In this document: positions 1 through 8,967 of the stretch, piece by piece
Position numbering within the stretch: position 1 is the stretch's first letter
How the letters are laid out: each line of letters starts with the position of its first letter
Made by a program: the position numbers and the translations under genes
DNA from: an uncultured Bacteroidales bacterium
Lineage (GTDB): Bacteria; Bacteroidota; Bacteroidia; Bacteroidales; Muribaculaceae
Direction: 5' to 3'
Assembly: GCA_902787185.1 (NCBI GenBank)
Contig: CADAFP010000023.1
Span: 26,409-90,408 of the forward strand
DNA length: 64,000 bases
The notes under the pieces: generated by a model
Databases searched by the model: none
What the model was told of the DNA's origin: nothing
What the model saw: the letters and a program-made list of their open reading frames with translations, nothing else

Positions 1-2
1 GC

Positions 3-281
3 ATCTTCCTGCTTGGTATGATAGTTGTGTCCCTGAACGCGAAATATTGGAAATCCTATCAAATCAAACGTAATAAAACCAATACAATGAAAGAATTCAA
101 AGTCAAGGGCATGATGTGCCCCCACTGCAAGGCCAATGTGGAAAAAGGCCTTGCCGCCCTCCCTGGTGTGGAAAAAGTAACTGTTGACCTTGCCAAGGGC
201 ACCGCCCTCGTCGAAGGCTCTGTCCCCGACCAACTCATCATCGACTGCATCGAAGACCTGGGATATCAATACGTCCCATAG
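3..281 (+). CDS. Heavy-metal-associated (HMA) domain protein, 5' end outside window
   Basis: The frame is open from base 3 to the stop at 279-281. The last 64 residues, from an ATG at 87, form a complete HMA metal-binding domain with the motif GMMCPHC and the usual beta-alpha-beta-beta-alpha-beta length. HMA domains bind Cu(I), Zn or similar ions through the CxxC pair. Upstream in the same frame is a hydrophobic stretch (IFLLGMIVVS) followed by a basic linker. This fits the end of a membrane transporter with a C-terminal HMA, such as an SO_0444-type Cu/Zn efflux permease. The alternative is a free-standing 64-residue chaperone starting at 87; the window edge prevents a decision. The HMA assignment is firm, the fusion is inference. 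Confidence 0.7.
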   Translation: MFLLGMIVVSLNAKYWKSYQIKRNKTNTMKEFKVKGMMCPHCKANVEKGLAALPGVEKVTVDLAKGTALVEGSVPDQLIIDCIEDLGYQYVP

Positions 282-295
282 GACAAAACAAGTTG

Positions 296-328
296 CTATA
301 GCATCTATAGATACTATAGTTTCTATAG
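296..328. repeat. Phased palindrome array, CTATAG every 9 bp
   Basis: CTATAG occurs at 296, 305, 314 and 323, exactly 9 bp apart, with different 3-nt spacers (cat, ata, ttt). The array lies between the ends of two convergent genes (HMA stop at 281, ubiE stop at 343). It is one of eight such arrays in this window. Function unknown. Confidence 0.85.
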
Positions 329-342
329 AAAAAGGAGTGTCT

Positions 343-1113
343 TTACTTCGCGGCGGTATAGATTGTGCAGACGCCAAGGGTGAGGCGCTTGAAGGTGGCT
401 TCGCGCAAGCCTGCGTTGCGCATCAGTTGTAGCATGTCGTCGCCCTGGGGGACGGCGGCGATACTTTGTGGCAGGTAGCGGTAGGCACTTTTCTCGCCAC
501 TTTTCTTGGAGCCGATCCACGGGATAATGTGCAGGGTATAGAGGTCGTAGAACCAGCGGATGATGGGATTGGTGGGCGTGGACAGTTCCAGCACGCACAA
601 CATGCCGCCGGGGCGCAGCACACGCGCCATTTCCTGATAGCCCTGCTGCAGGTGCTCGAAGTTGCGCACCCCGAAGGCTACCGTTACCGCGTCATAGGAT
701 TCGTCTTCCATCTCCAGGGCCATGCAATCGCCCTGCTCGAAACTGATATTTTTTTCCAGCCCTTTCTCCTTGACTTTGCGGCAGGCCTCGTCGAGCATCC
801 CCTGTGAGAGATCGATGCCCGTGATGTGCTGCGGGTGCAGGGATTTGAACAGCTGGATGGCAAAGTCGCCCGTGCCCGTTGCCACATCGAGAATGCGGGT
901 AGGGGAGAGACGTTTTAGGCGTTTTACCGCCAACCGTCGCCACCAGATGTCGATGCCCAACGTCATGGCGCGGTTCATGAAGTCATAGGCAGGCGCGATG
1001 GCGTCAAACATCTGCCTGACCTGCTCAGTCTTGGCCGTCGCCTGGTCACCATAAGGCGTCACCCGCTCAACCCGATTCCCATTCTCGTCACTCATGACCT
1101 CCAAATTGTTCAC
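343..1113 (-). CDS. ubiE: Demethylmenaquinone methyltransferase UbiE/MenG
   Basis: A 256-residue class I SAM-dependent methyltransferase that makes menaquinone from demethylmenaquinone, the last step of quinone synthesis in anaerobic Bacteroidales. It has the SAM-binding motif DVATGTGDF near residue 77, the family signature FGVRNFEHLQQGYQEM and the post-motif RVLRPGG. Length matches the family. The start at 1113 lies inside the TTCACTG/TTAACTA array; the Met at 1095 (MSDENGN) is an equally good start and would give 250 residues. It lies 16 bp downstream of phoH on the same strand, so the two are probably co-transcribed. Confidence 0.93.
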   Translation of the reverse strand: MNNLEVMSDENGNRVERVTPYGDQATAKTEQVRQMFDAIAPAYDFMNRAMTLGIDIWWRRLAVKRLKRLSPTRILDVATGTGDFAIQLFKSLHPQHITGIDLSQGMLDEACRKVKEKGLEKNISFEQGDCMALEMEDESYDAVTVAFGVRNFEHLQQGYQEMARVLRPGGMLCVLELSTPTNPIIRWFYDLYTLHIIPWIGSKKSGEKSAYRYLPQSIAAVPQGDDMLQLMRNAGLREATFKRLTLGVCTIYTAAK

Positions 1114-1141
1114 TGTTAACTATTCACTGTTAACTATTCAC
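1109..1141. repeat. Phased array, TTCAC/TTAAC alternating every 7 bp
   Basis: TTCAC at 1109, 1123 and 1137 alternates with TTAAC at 1116 and 1130, an exact 7 bp period. The array covers the phoH stop codon (1130-1132 on the minus strand) and one of the two possible ubiE starts. Confidence 0.8.
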
Positions 1142-2086
1142 GAGTTTGTCTTCCTCGTGGAAACGCTCGTAGGCCTCGACGATGCGTTGCACCAACTGGT
1201 GGCGCACGATGTCCTTTTTCTCAAACTCCACTTTGCCGATGCCCTTCACGCCCTTGAGCACGCGCAGGGCATGAATCAGGCCCGATGTGGTGCTGCGAGG
1301 CAAGTCGATTTGCGTCGTGTCGCCCGTGACAATCATCTTAGAGCCCATGCCCAGGCGGGTGAGGAACATCTTGATTTGGTGCGTCGTGGTGTTCTGTGCC
1401 TCGTCGAGCACGATGATGGCGTCGTTCAAGGTGCGGCCGCGCATGAACGCCAGCGGAGCGATTTGGATAACGTTGTTCTCCATGTACTCCTTGAGCTTGG
1501 CCTGCGGAATCATATCCTCAAGCGCGTCATATAGCGGTTGCAGGTAGGGATCGATTTTGTCCTTCATATCGCCCGGCAGGAAACCCAGTTTCTCGCCAGC
1601 CTCGACGGCAGGACGTGAAAGGATGATTTTGCGGGCCTCGCGGTTCTTGAGCGACCTGACGGCGAGTGCCACCGCCAGATAGGTCTTACCCGTTCCCGCA
1701 GGTCCCAGGGCGAAGGTCAGGTCATTCTCGGCAAACGTCTGCACCAGCAGCTGCTGGTTGGGCGTTCGGCCGCTGATGGGCTTGCCGTTCACGCCATAGA
1801 CGATGACGTCGTCCATCTTCAATTGTTTGGGCGGCGCCCCTTTGATGGTGTCGATGATGACATCCTCGGGCAGCGTGTTATAGGTCGCGCAATAGTCGGC
1901 CAAGGCATGGATTTTCTCCTCAAACTGGGCCGTCTCGCTGTCGTCGCCGATGACCGTGATGACACTGCCCCTTGCTGCCATGCGCAGTTTCGGGAACAGG
2001 TTGCGGATAAGTTGTATGTTACTGTTATTCACCCCGTAGAAAGTCACAGGGTCCACGTTATCAATAATAATGTGCCGTTCAATCAT
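1130..2086 (-). CDS. phoH: PhoH family ATPase
   Basis: A 318-residue PhoH-like P-loop ATPase with an N-terminal KH-like region (about 1-100) and a C-terminal ATPase core. Walker A is GPAGTGKT near residue 130 and Walker B is VIVLDEAQNT near 225. PhoH proteins are cytoplasmic and linked to RNA metabolism and phosphate or stress responses; the exact substrate is not settled. The length is typical. A possible -7 box (TACTTTTG on the minus strand) lies at 2111-2118, just upstream of the start. Confidence 0.93.
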   Translation of the reverse strand: MIERHIIIDNVDPVTFYGVNNSNIQLIRNLFPKLRMAARGSVITVIGDDSETAQFEEKIHALADYCATYNTLPEDVIIDTIKGAPPKQLKMDDVIVYGVNGKPISGRTPNQQLLVQTFAENDLTFALGPAGTGKTYLAVALAVRSLKNREARKIILSRPAVEAGEKLGFLPGDMKDKIDPYLQPLYDALEDMIPQAKLKEYMENNVIQIAPLAFMRGRTLNDAIIVLDEAQNTTTHQIKMFLTRLGMGSKMIVTGDTTQIDLPRSTTSGLIHALRVLKGVKGIGKVEFEKKDIVRHQLVQRIVEAYERFHEEDKLVNS

Positions 2087-2191
2087 TCAAGTCCTATTGT
2101 AATTCTCCCACAAAAGTACACAAAAATCACACAACCGCTAACAAATGCCAAGAAATATCTAACAATAACCCCAACATTCCGCCAACAAAAA

Positions 2192-2235
2192 TCGATTTCT
2201 CGATTACTCGAATAATCGATTACTCGAGCAATCGA
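2192..2235. repeat. Phased palindrome array, TCGA every 8 bp (six copies)
   Basis: TCGA occurs at 2192, 2200, 2208, 2216, 2224 and 2232, exactly 8 bp apart, with variable 4-nt spacers. It sits between the phoH promoter region and the end of the four-helix-bundle gene. A shorter array with the same word and period lies on the other side of that gene (3033-3052). Confidence 0.88.
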
Positions 2236-2250
2236 TAAAAAGTGATATTT

Positions 2251-2997
2251 TTAATCCCGCAGCGTGCCCTGGCACTCAGGATAGCCCGAGCAGCCCCAGA
2301 ATTGCTGCCCTGCCCTGGTTCCGCGCTTGATGGTGCGACGAATCATGGGCTTGCCGCACAGCGGGCAAACTGGTGCACCATGCTCCACTGCCTGCTGAGC
2401 CTGCGTGTTGGTGCGTTCACGTGTCAACCCCTCGGTGAAGCCTCCCTGCTGCTTGAAGTCCTGCAGCTGCCGCTCCATCATCTTTTGCAGCATCGAGATA
2501 TTGCGGTTGATGAGCAGTTTGATGGAGTTGACCCTCACCGTGAGGTCCTCGCTCTCGACCCACGGGGCGAAACGTTGCCGCTGGGCCTGGACGTGGAGCC
2601 ATGCGTCACGCTCAATATCGGCACCATAGTTTGGACGCTCTAATTGCAGACTCTTGAACCTCTGGTAATTCACGCTATCGACAGGCCACGGCTCAATGTT
2701 GTGAGTGAGCGAGAATGCCATGAAATCGCTTAATAGTTCACTCAGGGTGGCGCGCGCCACGTCGGTCAGGCGCATCTCGGTCTCGCGGCTGGTTTGGCGC
2801 CGCGAACTCCCCTCGGCGATGTTGGCGGTAGCGCTGCGTGCCGCCATCACCATTTGGTCAAACAGGCGTCCGCCAGGGTCGTTGCCCTTGTTCAGGAACC
2901 TCCGGCAAAAGCTTATCGTGGCCTGGTGGATGATGTGAGCCATGACCCAGGCATCCAGGTAGTAATATCCCTTGACAGATTTAAATTCAATAGGCAT
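2251..2997 (-). CDS. Four-helix-bundle protein with C-terminal topoisomerase-type zinc finger
   Basis: A 248-residue protein in two parts. Residues 1-130 match the S23/four-helix-bundle fold (as in 23S intervening-sequence proteins and bAvd), with the typical segment AARSATANIAEGSSR. The C-terminus is a topoisomerase-type zinc ribbon: CPLCGKPM, then CSGYPEC, about 20 residues apart. This is the known 'four helix bundle suffix' architecture. Its role is not established; nucleic acid binding is a reasonable inference from the zinc ribbon and from the bAvd relative. It is a single gene, flanked on both sides by TCGA arrays. Confidence 0.8.
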   Translation of the reverse strand: MPIEFKSVKGYYYLDAWVMAHIIHQATISFCRRFLNKGNDPGGRLFDQMVMAARSATANIAEGSSRRQTSRETEMRLTDVARATLSELLSDFMAFSLTHNIEPWPVDSVNYQRFKSLQLERPNYGADIERDAWLHVQAQRQRFAPWVESEDLTVRVNSIKLLINRNISMLQKMMERQLQDFKQQGGFTEGLTRERTNTQAQQAVEHGAPVCPLCGKPMIRRTIKRGTRAGQQFWGCSGYPECQGTLRD

Positions 2998-3032
2998 TAT
3001 TTCCTTAACTTAATAACTGATTAAACAACAAC

Positions 3033-3052
3033 TCGAGCATTCGATAACTCGC
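3033..3052. repeat. Short TCGA array, 8 bp period
   Basis: TCGA at 3033 and 3041 and TCGC at 3049 keep the same word and 8 bp spacing as the longer array at 2192-2235. Confidence 0.65.
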
Positions 3053-3217
3053 TGATTCAAGGAGGATAACATGTTTTGACAATCCCATTGATGCCATCAC
3101 TTTGTTCCCCTTGAGTAACACCATTGCAAAAGTAGTAAATTTCTTTAAATGATGTGACATCATCCCCGAAATAGCAATCTGAAAGCAGCTTAAAGAGAAC
3201 ATTGACACAAATGCAAA

Positions 3218-3249
3218 GTGTACCCGCGAGACACCTCCCGCGGGCACAC
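3218..3249 (-). terminator. Hairpin terminator of the Ig-like operon
   Basis: Arms GTGTACCCGCG (3218-3228) and CGCGGGCACAC (3239-3249) form an 11-pair stem. In the minus-strand RNA the single irregular pair is a G-U wobble, so the hairpin works in the direction of the upstream gene. Its left arm shares GTGTACCCGC with the hairpin at 5184. Confidence 0.7.
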
Positions 3250-3318
3250 AATTCAGCATGATACATTTCCAAGCAAGACGGCCTCATCGACGGCTCTCAT
3301 GTCATATCTGTAAGGGAG

Positions 3319-5127
3319 TTAATATGGGCTTGCTTCTATTCCTCTTCCTGATACAGCAACAGTCTTGCTTGATGCGCCGCCACCGCTAACGGTGATTGTG
3401 CCCGTGTCTCGTTTATTACCTTGATGTATAGTACTGGGACTATAGGTAACCGTCACTGTCGCTCCTGCAGCAGCCTGAGCTGGGGTTATTGAAGTGGGAG
3501 ATACTGAGAATACAACTTTATTAGATGAGTTCACCGTCAAATTGCCTGTTAAATTGCTTCCCGTAACAGTAAAGGTCTTCGTGTTTTGAGACCCATGGGG
3601 AACATTGCCGCACCAAATCGAATCTGGAGTGACAGTGATGGTGGGGTCGACGCACGTTCCACTTACAATGACGGTTTTGCTTAACGTACCATATTTGATG
3701 GTTATAGTACCTGCATGATACCCCACAGCCGTCGGCCTGTAAGTCACAATAACTGTGGTGGTACCATTGGGATTTGAGATTTCCGTGGGACTGAAAGTGA
3801 AGTATTGACTGGCAGTTGAAGAAAACGTCATAGTTACATTATCTGTCAAGTTGGCTCCCGTTATGGTAAAAATCTTGGATTTGGAATCGCCCTTGACCAC
3901 CGTGCCGAAATCTAAAGATGTTGTGCTGACGATGAGAGTTGGGGGCGGGGTAGGGGCGACGCACATACCTCTATAGGTGGCTCTTGCGATGACCCCATCA
4001 TTAGTACTAGAGACAGTGAAGAATCCTGCGTGGTTTCCGACCTCTGTTGGGTTATAGGATACTCTCACAATGCCACCAGTTGCTGGCAATGTGGTAGGAT
4101 ATACCGTGAATTGTCCATCGATCATTTCAGTCGATGCTAATAATAATGTTCCTGTAGTGTTGGTTCCTTTGACTGTGAAAGCATTGGTCACAGTTTCTCC
4201 TTGATTAATTGTTCCAAAATCGTATGATGATGGGCTAATCGTGATGCTGGCTTGTTGCCGGTAAATCACCACAACTTTCTTGCTCGCAGCACCAGAACTA
4301 CTGATGGTGATGTATCCAGTCATGTTACCAACAACCGTTGGGTTAATAGTTGCTCTAACAGCACACCCACTGGCAGCCTCTGTGGCAGTGATTGTGGACG
4401 GACTTACCGCTATCAAGGAATTGTTAGTAGTAAGTGTCAGATTATTAACTAAATTGCTCCCCTTAACAGTAAACGTTTTGGTTGTAGAGGAATCATCAAA
4501 ATATAATGTGTCAGGAGTGACTGTGATTGTGGATTGTACCCCTCTTCCGTTTACAATGACCCTTACGATCTCACTGCCGCTCTTGAATGTTAACTGTGCA
4601 CTTGAACTGTGTGAACCTTCTGGTGTGTAAATTACTGTCAATGTACCACCTGTTGCGGGTAATGAAGTCGTGTTCACTGAAAATTCCCCACCATGAGTTT
4701 CCTGAATACTCATTGTTATGGGGTCAGAGAGATTTACTCCACTTATTTCAATTTTAGCGGACTGGCTCATGCCGACAGGCACATTGCCCATGTTTATAGT
4801 CATTGGGGTGACTGTGAGGCTAGGCTGAGCGGTAGGATTCACAAGTATAAAGTCTGTGAGGTGAGTGATGTCGGCAATGGTGATATAATTGTCACCGTCA
4901 ACATCGGCATTAGCAGCGATAAAGCTATCTGATACATTACCTAAGATGAAATCTATGAGCTCAGTTACATCGGCAATACCAACTTGTCCGTCGCCATTAA
5001 CATCACCGTTTAAACTTTTTACTTCATTCAGGATACTCTGCTTGAAGCCCGTTCCCTGCGATGCTACCAATTGGGCAAAAGCAAGGATAAAGGTGGAGAA
5101 TAATACGATTTTTTGTTTCATAATCAT
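3319..5127 (-). CDS. Secreted dockerin-like protein with five ASH/choice-of-anchor D Ig-like repeats
   Basis: A 602-residue exported protein. It has a signal peptide (1-24), then two EF-hand-like dockerin half-repeats (DVNGDGQVGIADV and DVDGDNYITIADI, residues 41-93). About five beta-sandwich repeats of roughly 90-100 residues follow, with the pattern TVTP..LDFG.V..G....FTVTG.NL...VSP..T...G. It ends in GRGIEASPY, nearly as the downstream half of the neighbouring broken gene does. It probably acts at the cell surface as an adhesive or scaffold protein; the ligand is unknown. The start could also be the Met two codons later (MKQKIV), which resembles the signal peptide of the gene at 8964-9863. 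Confidence 0.75.
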   Translation of the reverse strand: MIMKQKIVLFSTFILAFAQLVASQGTGFKQSILNEVKSLNGDVNGDGQVGIADVTELIDFILGNVSDSFIAANADVDGDNYITIADITHLTDFILVNPTAQPSLTVTPMTINMGNVPVGMSQSAKIEISGVNLSDPITMSIQETHGGEFSVNTTSLPATGGTLTVIYTPEGSHSSSAQLTFKSGSEIVRVIVNGRGVQSTITVTPDTLYFDDSSTTKTFTVKGSNLVNNLTLTTNNSLIAVSPSTITATEAASGCAVRATINPTVVGNMTGYITISSSGAASKKVVVIYRQQASITISPSSYDFGTINQGETVTNAFTVKGTNTTGTLLLASTEMIDGQFTVYPTTLPATGGIVRVSYNPTEVGNHAGFFTVSSTNDGVIARATYRGMCVAPTPPPTLIVSTTSLDFGTVVKGDSKSKIFTITGANLTDNVTMTFSSTASQYFTFSPTEISNPNGTTTVIVTYRPTAVGYHAGTITIKYGTLSKTVIVSGTCVDPTITVTPDSIWCGNVPHGSQNTKTFTVTGSNLTGNLTVNSSNKVVFSVSPTSITPAQAAAGATVTVTYSPSTIHQGNKRDTGTITVSGGGASSKTVAVSGRGIEASPY

Positions 5128-5183
5128 TAGTTTATTGATTAATTAGATATTCAATTTTTGTTGTTTTAGTGCTATAGGAAAAT

Positions 5184-5215
5184 GTGTACCCGCTTTTGTG
5201 ATATAGCGGGTACAC
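5184..5215 (-). terminator. Perfect 11-bp hairpin after the frameshifted Ig-like gene
   Basis: GTGTACCCGCT (5184-5194) pairs perfectly with AGCGGGTACAC (5205-5215) around a 10-nt loop. It lies between the end of the gene at 5285 and the start of the gene at 5127. Confidence 0.65.
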
Positions 5216-5284
5216 GATTTAGAATGGTGAAATGCCTGTCATAATCTCTGTCAAAGACAGTTTCATAGCATTACAATGTGAATA

Positions 5285-8200
5285 CTAATATTGACCTGCG
5301 TTTATTCCCCTTCCAGAGACATTAACCTTCTTGTCTTCTGCGCCGCCACCACTAACTGTGATTTCGCCAGTATCTGTTTTATTGCCTACATGTATAGTAC
5401 TGGGCGTATACGTCACTGTCACCGTCGCACCTGCAGCTGCTTGGTCGGCAGTAATTGTGGTGGGTGATACGGAGAAGATGGTTTTGTCAGATGACTTCAC
5501 GGCCAAACTACCTGTCAAGTTGGATCCCGTAACAGTAAACGTCTTTGTGCTGTGAGACCCATCCCCATAGGGAACACTACCGCACCAAATCGACTCTGGG
5601 TTGACTGTGATAGTGGGTTTTACACATTTTCCTTCGAAGGCGAATCTTGCGGAAGCGACGTGCTTGGAATCACTGATATTGATGAATCCGCCGTAGTTGC
5701 CCGCTTGATTCGGGTGGAAGGTGATAGAATAGGTTCCACCCTGTGTCACAGACGGAATGTTCCCCGGCACATTAGTGGTCACGGTAAACGATTTCGTCAG
5801 GCTCTTGCCCGGGGTGAGGGTTCCGAAGTCCAGTGGGTTGGGCGTGACGGTAATATAACCTGCTACACACTTTCCGGTCAGAGATACAGTCTTGTTTTCT
5901 GCGCCACCGCCGCTGATTGTGATAGTTCCGTTGTCTGTGCTGCCTACAGTCGTGGGTTCATAAGTGACAGTCACGGTGCATCCACTTGCAGCCTGCGCCT
6001 TGGTAATGGTTGACGGGCTGACAGTGTATTTGCCATTGTTCGAAGCCAGACTCAGAGATCCATTCAGACCGGATACTTTCACCGTGAATGTCATTTGTTT
6101 AGTGTAACCCTTGACAACCTCGCCGAAATTCAGTGATTCGGGATTTGGCGTGTAATTCGGAGCACATTTTCCTTCGAAGGCGAATCTTGCGGAAGCGACG
6201 TGTTTGGAATCACTGATATTGATGAATCCGCCGTAGTTGCCCGCTTGATTCGGGTGGAAGGTGATAGAATAGGTTCCACCCTGTGTCACAGACGGAATGT
6301 TCCACCGTAAGTCGATGACAAGGTACCCGGCACATTGGTTGTCACGGTAAACGATTTCGTCAGGCTCTTGCCAGGCTCAAGCGTACCGAAGTCCAGTGGG
6401 TTGGGCGTGACGGTAATATAACCTGCTACACACTTTCCGGTCAGAGATATAGTCTTGTTTTCTGCGCCACCGCCGCTGATTGTGATAGTTCCGTTGTCTG
6501 TGCTGCCTACAGTCGTGGGTTCATAAGTGACAGTCACAGTGCATCCACTTGCAGCCTGCTCCTTGGTAATGGTTGACGGGCTGACAGTGTATTTGCTGTT
6601 GTCGGATGATACGGTGAGGCTCCCAGTCAAGTTTGCCCCTGTCACAGTAAACGTTCTGGTCGCAGTATATTCTGTGACAACATCACCGAAATTCAATGAC
6701 GTTTTATCTACCGATAAATCAAGACAATTACCAGTTACTGTCACGGTGTCACTTGGCCCATAAGCACATTTGATGTAAATCGTCATGGAATGTGTTCCGG
6801 TGGCTGTAGGATTATAGGTCACGGTAAAGGTCCCGTTTCCAGTGGTAGAGTCCATGTTCTTTGTGATAGAGAACATATTTGTATTACTTGTCCGACTGAT
6901 ACTTACACCATCTGACACGTTAGATGTAGTGACAGTAAAGGTCTGATTAGCTGTATCTCCTAAAATGATGGTGCCGTAATCATGTGATTCGGGACTGACG
7001 ACAATTGTGGGCGGCTCGGCAGTTTCATAGACAAGCACGCTGATGTTCTTCCTTTCTTCGGAGCGTTCGTCTTTTATAGTTAAAGTTGTGGTGCCTTTCT
7101 TAAGAGCAGTTATCTTTATGGATTGTCCTGTTACGTAGGCCGCACAGACTTTTGAGTCGCCAATAGAGAGTTTGTAATTTCCCCAACCACCGATAAAATC
7201 AATGGTTCGTGTTTTCCCTTTCTGTATTAAAATCGTATCCTGAACTTCCAATGTCTCGGGAATCGTCACAGTAGAAAAGTAAGACTCATCATTTGCTTCT
7301 ACAGTTTTGCCGAAGATTTTAAAGATGGGTTTTGCTGTATAGGTGCCAGCGGGGTATGGATGTCCATCCCAAAGTTCCATCTGTAAGTCAGTACCATTCC
7401 AATTATCATAATATTGGTAAGAACTATCTGAGAAATAGGAATAATCTCTATTATTACCTGAAATACTGATGCCTGGTTGTACAGGGAAAATCAGATTCTT
7501 GGAAATGTTGGTGGTCAATGCAGTGGCAGAGTATTCACTGGCTGTCCAGTGAGGCAAGAAAGGAGCATTGAACCTCGGGAAAAGCCAAAGTGTTCTAGGT
7601 GATAAACTTGGGAACCACTGGGCTATAGGCAACTCGCCTAAAGGCCAGTCTTTCTTAAATCCAAGAACATCTACACCTCCAGTTAGTGTCGCAGTTAACG
7701 GTTCAAAAGTGATGCTATCGTTAAAATGTTCATTATAAACTGTGGCAAGATTCGTGTTGAATCCTAGCGTTCCTGATAGCCTAGGACCAATTTTAAGCGT
7801 AAGGTTGACACTGGCCAAATCTTCATCAACAAGACAAGCACCAACCTTGAGAGCCAAACCGGCAGAAACAGTAGCATCAATATTGGCAAAACCTTCTGTC
7901 TTGTCCCAGACTGGTTTTTTGAAATCAAGCCAAAGACCCTTGTGATCAGCATCTATGCCTTGATAATCTGAATCATAACCAACTTGTGATTCCAAGGTAA
8001 CGCGTCGTTTTACACCAAAGCCAGCGTTGCCATTGAGTTTAAAATATCCACCAAGGCTGATAAATGCGTTCAGTCCGATTTCAGGCACTATTGGAATATC
8101 AAGGGAACAAAAGTCTGGATAATAATCAACATCCACATCGAAAGATTTATCCCAATAGAAACCAAGATCACAAACCATTGTGTTATTGGCAACAAATCGG

Positions 8201-8967
8201 AATCTGTCTTTTGCTCCAATTCCAATGTACACAAGATAGTCAAGGTTAATTTCAGGAGTAACGTCTAATGATACATGGCTATTCCCAAGTCTTATGATAT
8301 CGAAAGATTGTGTATCAAAAGGTATGGTTTTAACTCCCTCTTCGTCAACTAAGTCAAGCGCTCTATCAGACATTAGTGTAAGGGTTGAGTCTTCATTGGC
8401 CGTTACAACTTTACCAAAACGTAATAAAGATGTGAAAATATCTTCCAGATTAACATCTTCACATTCGATACTAACAATATTACCCGAAGTGACGATATTG
8501 GTCACACGTCCAGAGAAACCATGTAAAAATGGCTCTTTGTAAGCTCTTTCGCTGATAATCACTTGGCCAATGACTGGAAGCGAATCAGCTGGGATAGATG
8601 CGTCGAATGTCACTGTGGATTCTGACACTTCTATCACATACGGGTAATGGAAATCCCTGATGTGAAATACACTATCATTATAAACGGGCTTGGGACTTTT
8701 GAAGGTGACACTGTCGATGTTAGTGATAGGAATACGGTGTGCACTACCTTGTTTCCAAACTTCCTGAACAACAACATTTGGATGCATTGTACCATCAAGA
8801 TCAACCTTGCTAAAGGTGATACTGTCCACATCGCTAAAGAGGAAAGCACTGACTTCCCCGTTGTTTTGCCAGTTGATATAACCTGGTTGCTGGGCTTGGG
8901 CCGTCATTGGGGTGAATGCGGCGATGATGGATACCAGCAGACTGAAGAAAAGACTGTACTTTTTCAT
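5285..8967 (-). pseudogene. Large secreted Ig-like repeat protein, split by a frameshift at about 6290-6330
   Basis: Two open frames make one original gene of about 1226 codons. The first (8967 down to 6286, 893 residues) has a signal peptide, a 600-residue N-terminal region rich in beta structure (start like other Bacteroidales surface proteins, with VDSITFS), and Ig-like ASH repeats near the end. It stops at TGA 6286-6288, in the middle of a repeat (after STYGGT). The second (5285-6289) has only a GTG 'start' and continues the repeats in another frame, ending GRGINAGQY. A 23-nt difference between two otherwise near-identical repeat copies (5632-5763 and 6172-6303) explains the shift. The ATG at 8965-8967 overlaps the stop of the gene upstream, which suggests translational coupling. 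The full-length protein is probably not made unless the junction is an assembly error. Confidence 0.8.
5632..6560. repeat. Near-identical internal coding repeats, 540 bp apart
   Basis: Bases from about 5632-5763 recur at 6172-6303 with a single mismatch seen, 540 bp (two Ig-like units) apart. The following unit (from 5841) recurs from 6404, 563 bp away, so 23 bp have been gained at the junction. Repeats this similar favour recombination and mis-assembly. Confidence 0.85.

Larger units (their letters stand above)
2998..3318. other. Intergenic region without a convincing gene
   Basis: About 320 bp holding the second TCGA array (3033-3052) and the terminator hairpin of the Ig-like operon (3218-3249). 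Short open frames here show no recognisable protein. Confidence 0.6.

Noticed and set aside
3005-3287. Small membrane-like protein of 76-84 residues upstream of the four-helix gene
   Set aside because: No ribosome-binding context, overlaps the terminator hairpin and TCGA array, no recognised family.
6286-6310. Programmed ribosomal frameshift site
   Set aside because: No slippery heptamer or downstream structure at the junction; the 23-nt difference between repeats explains the shift.
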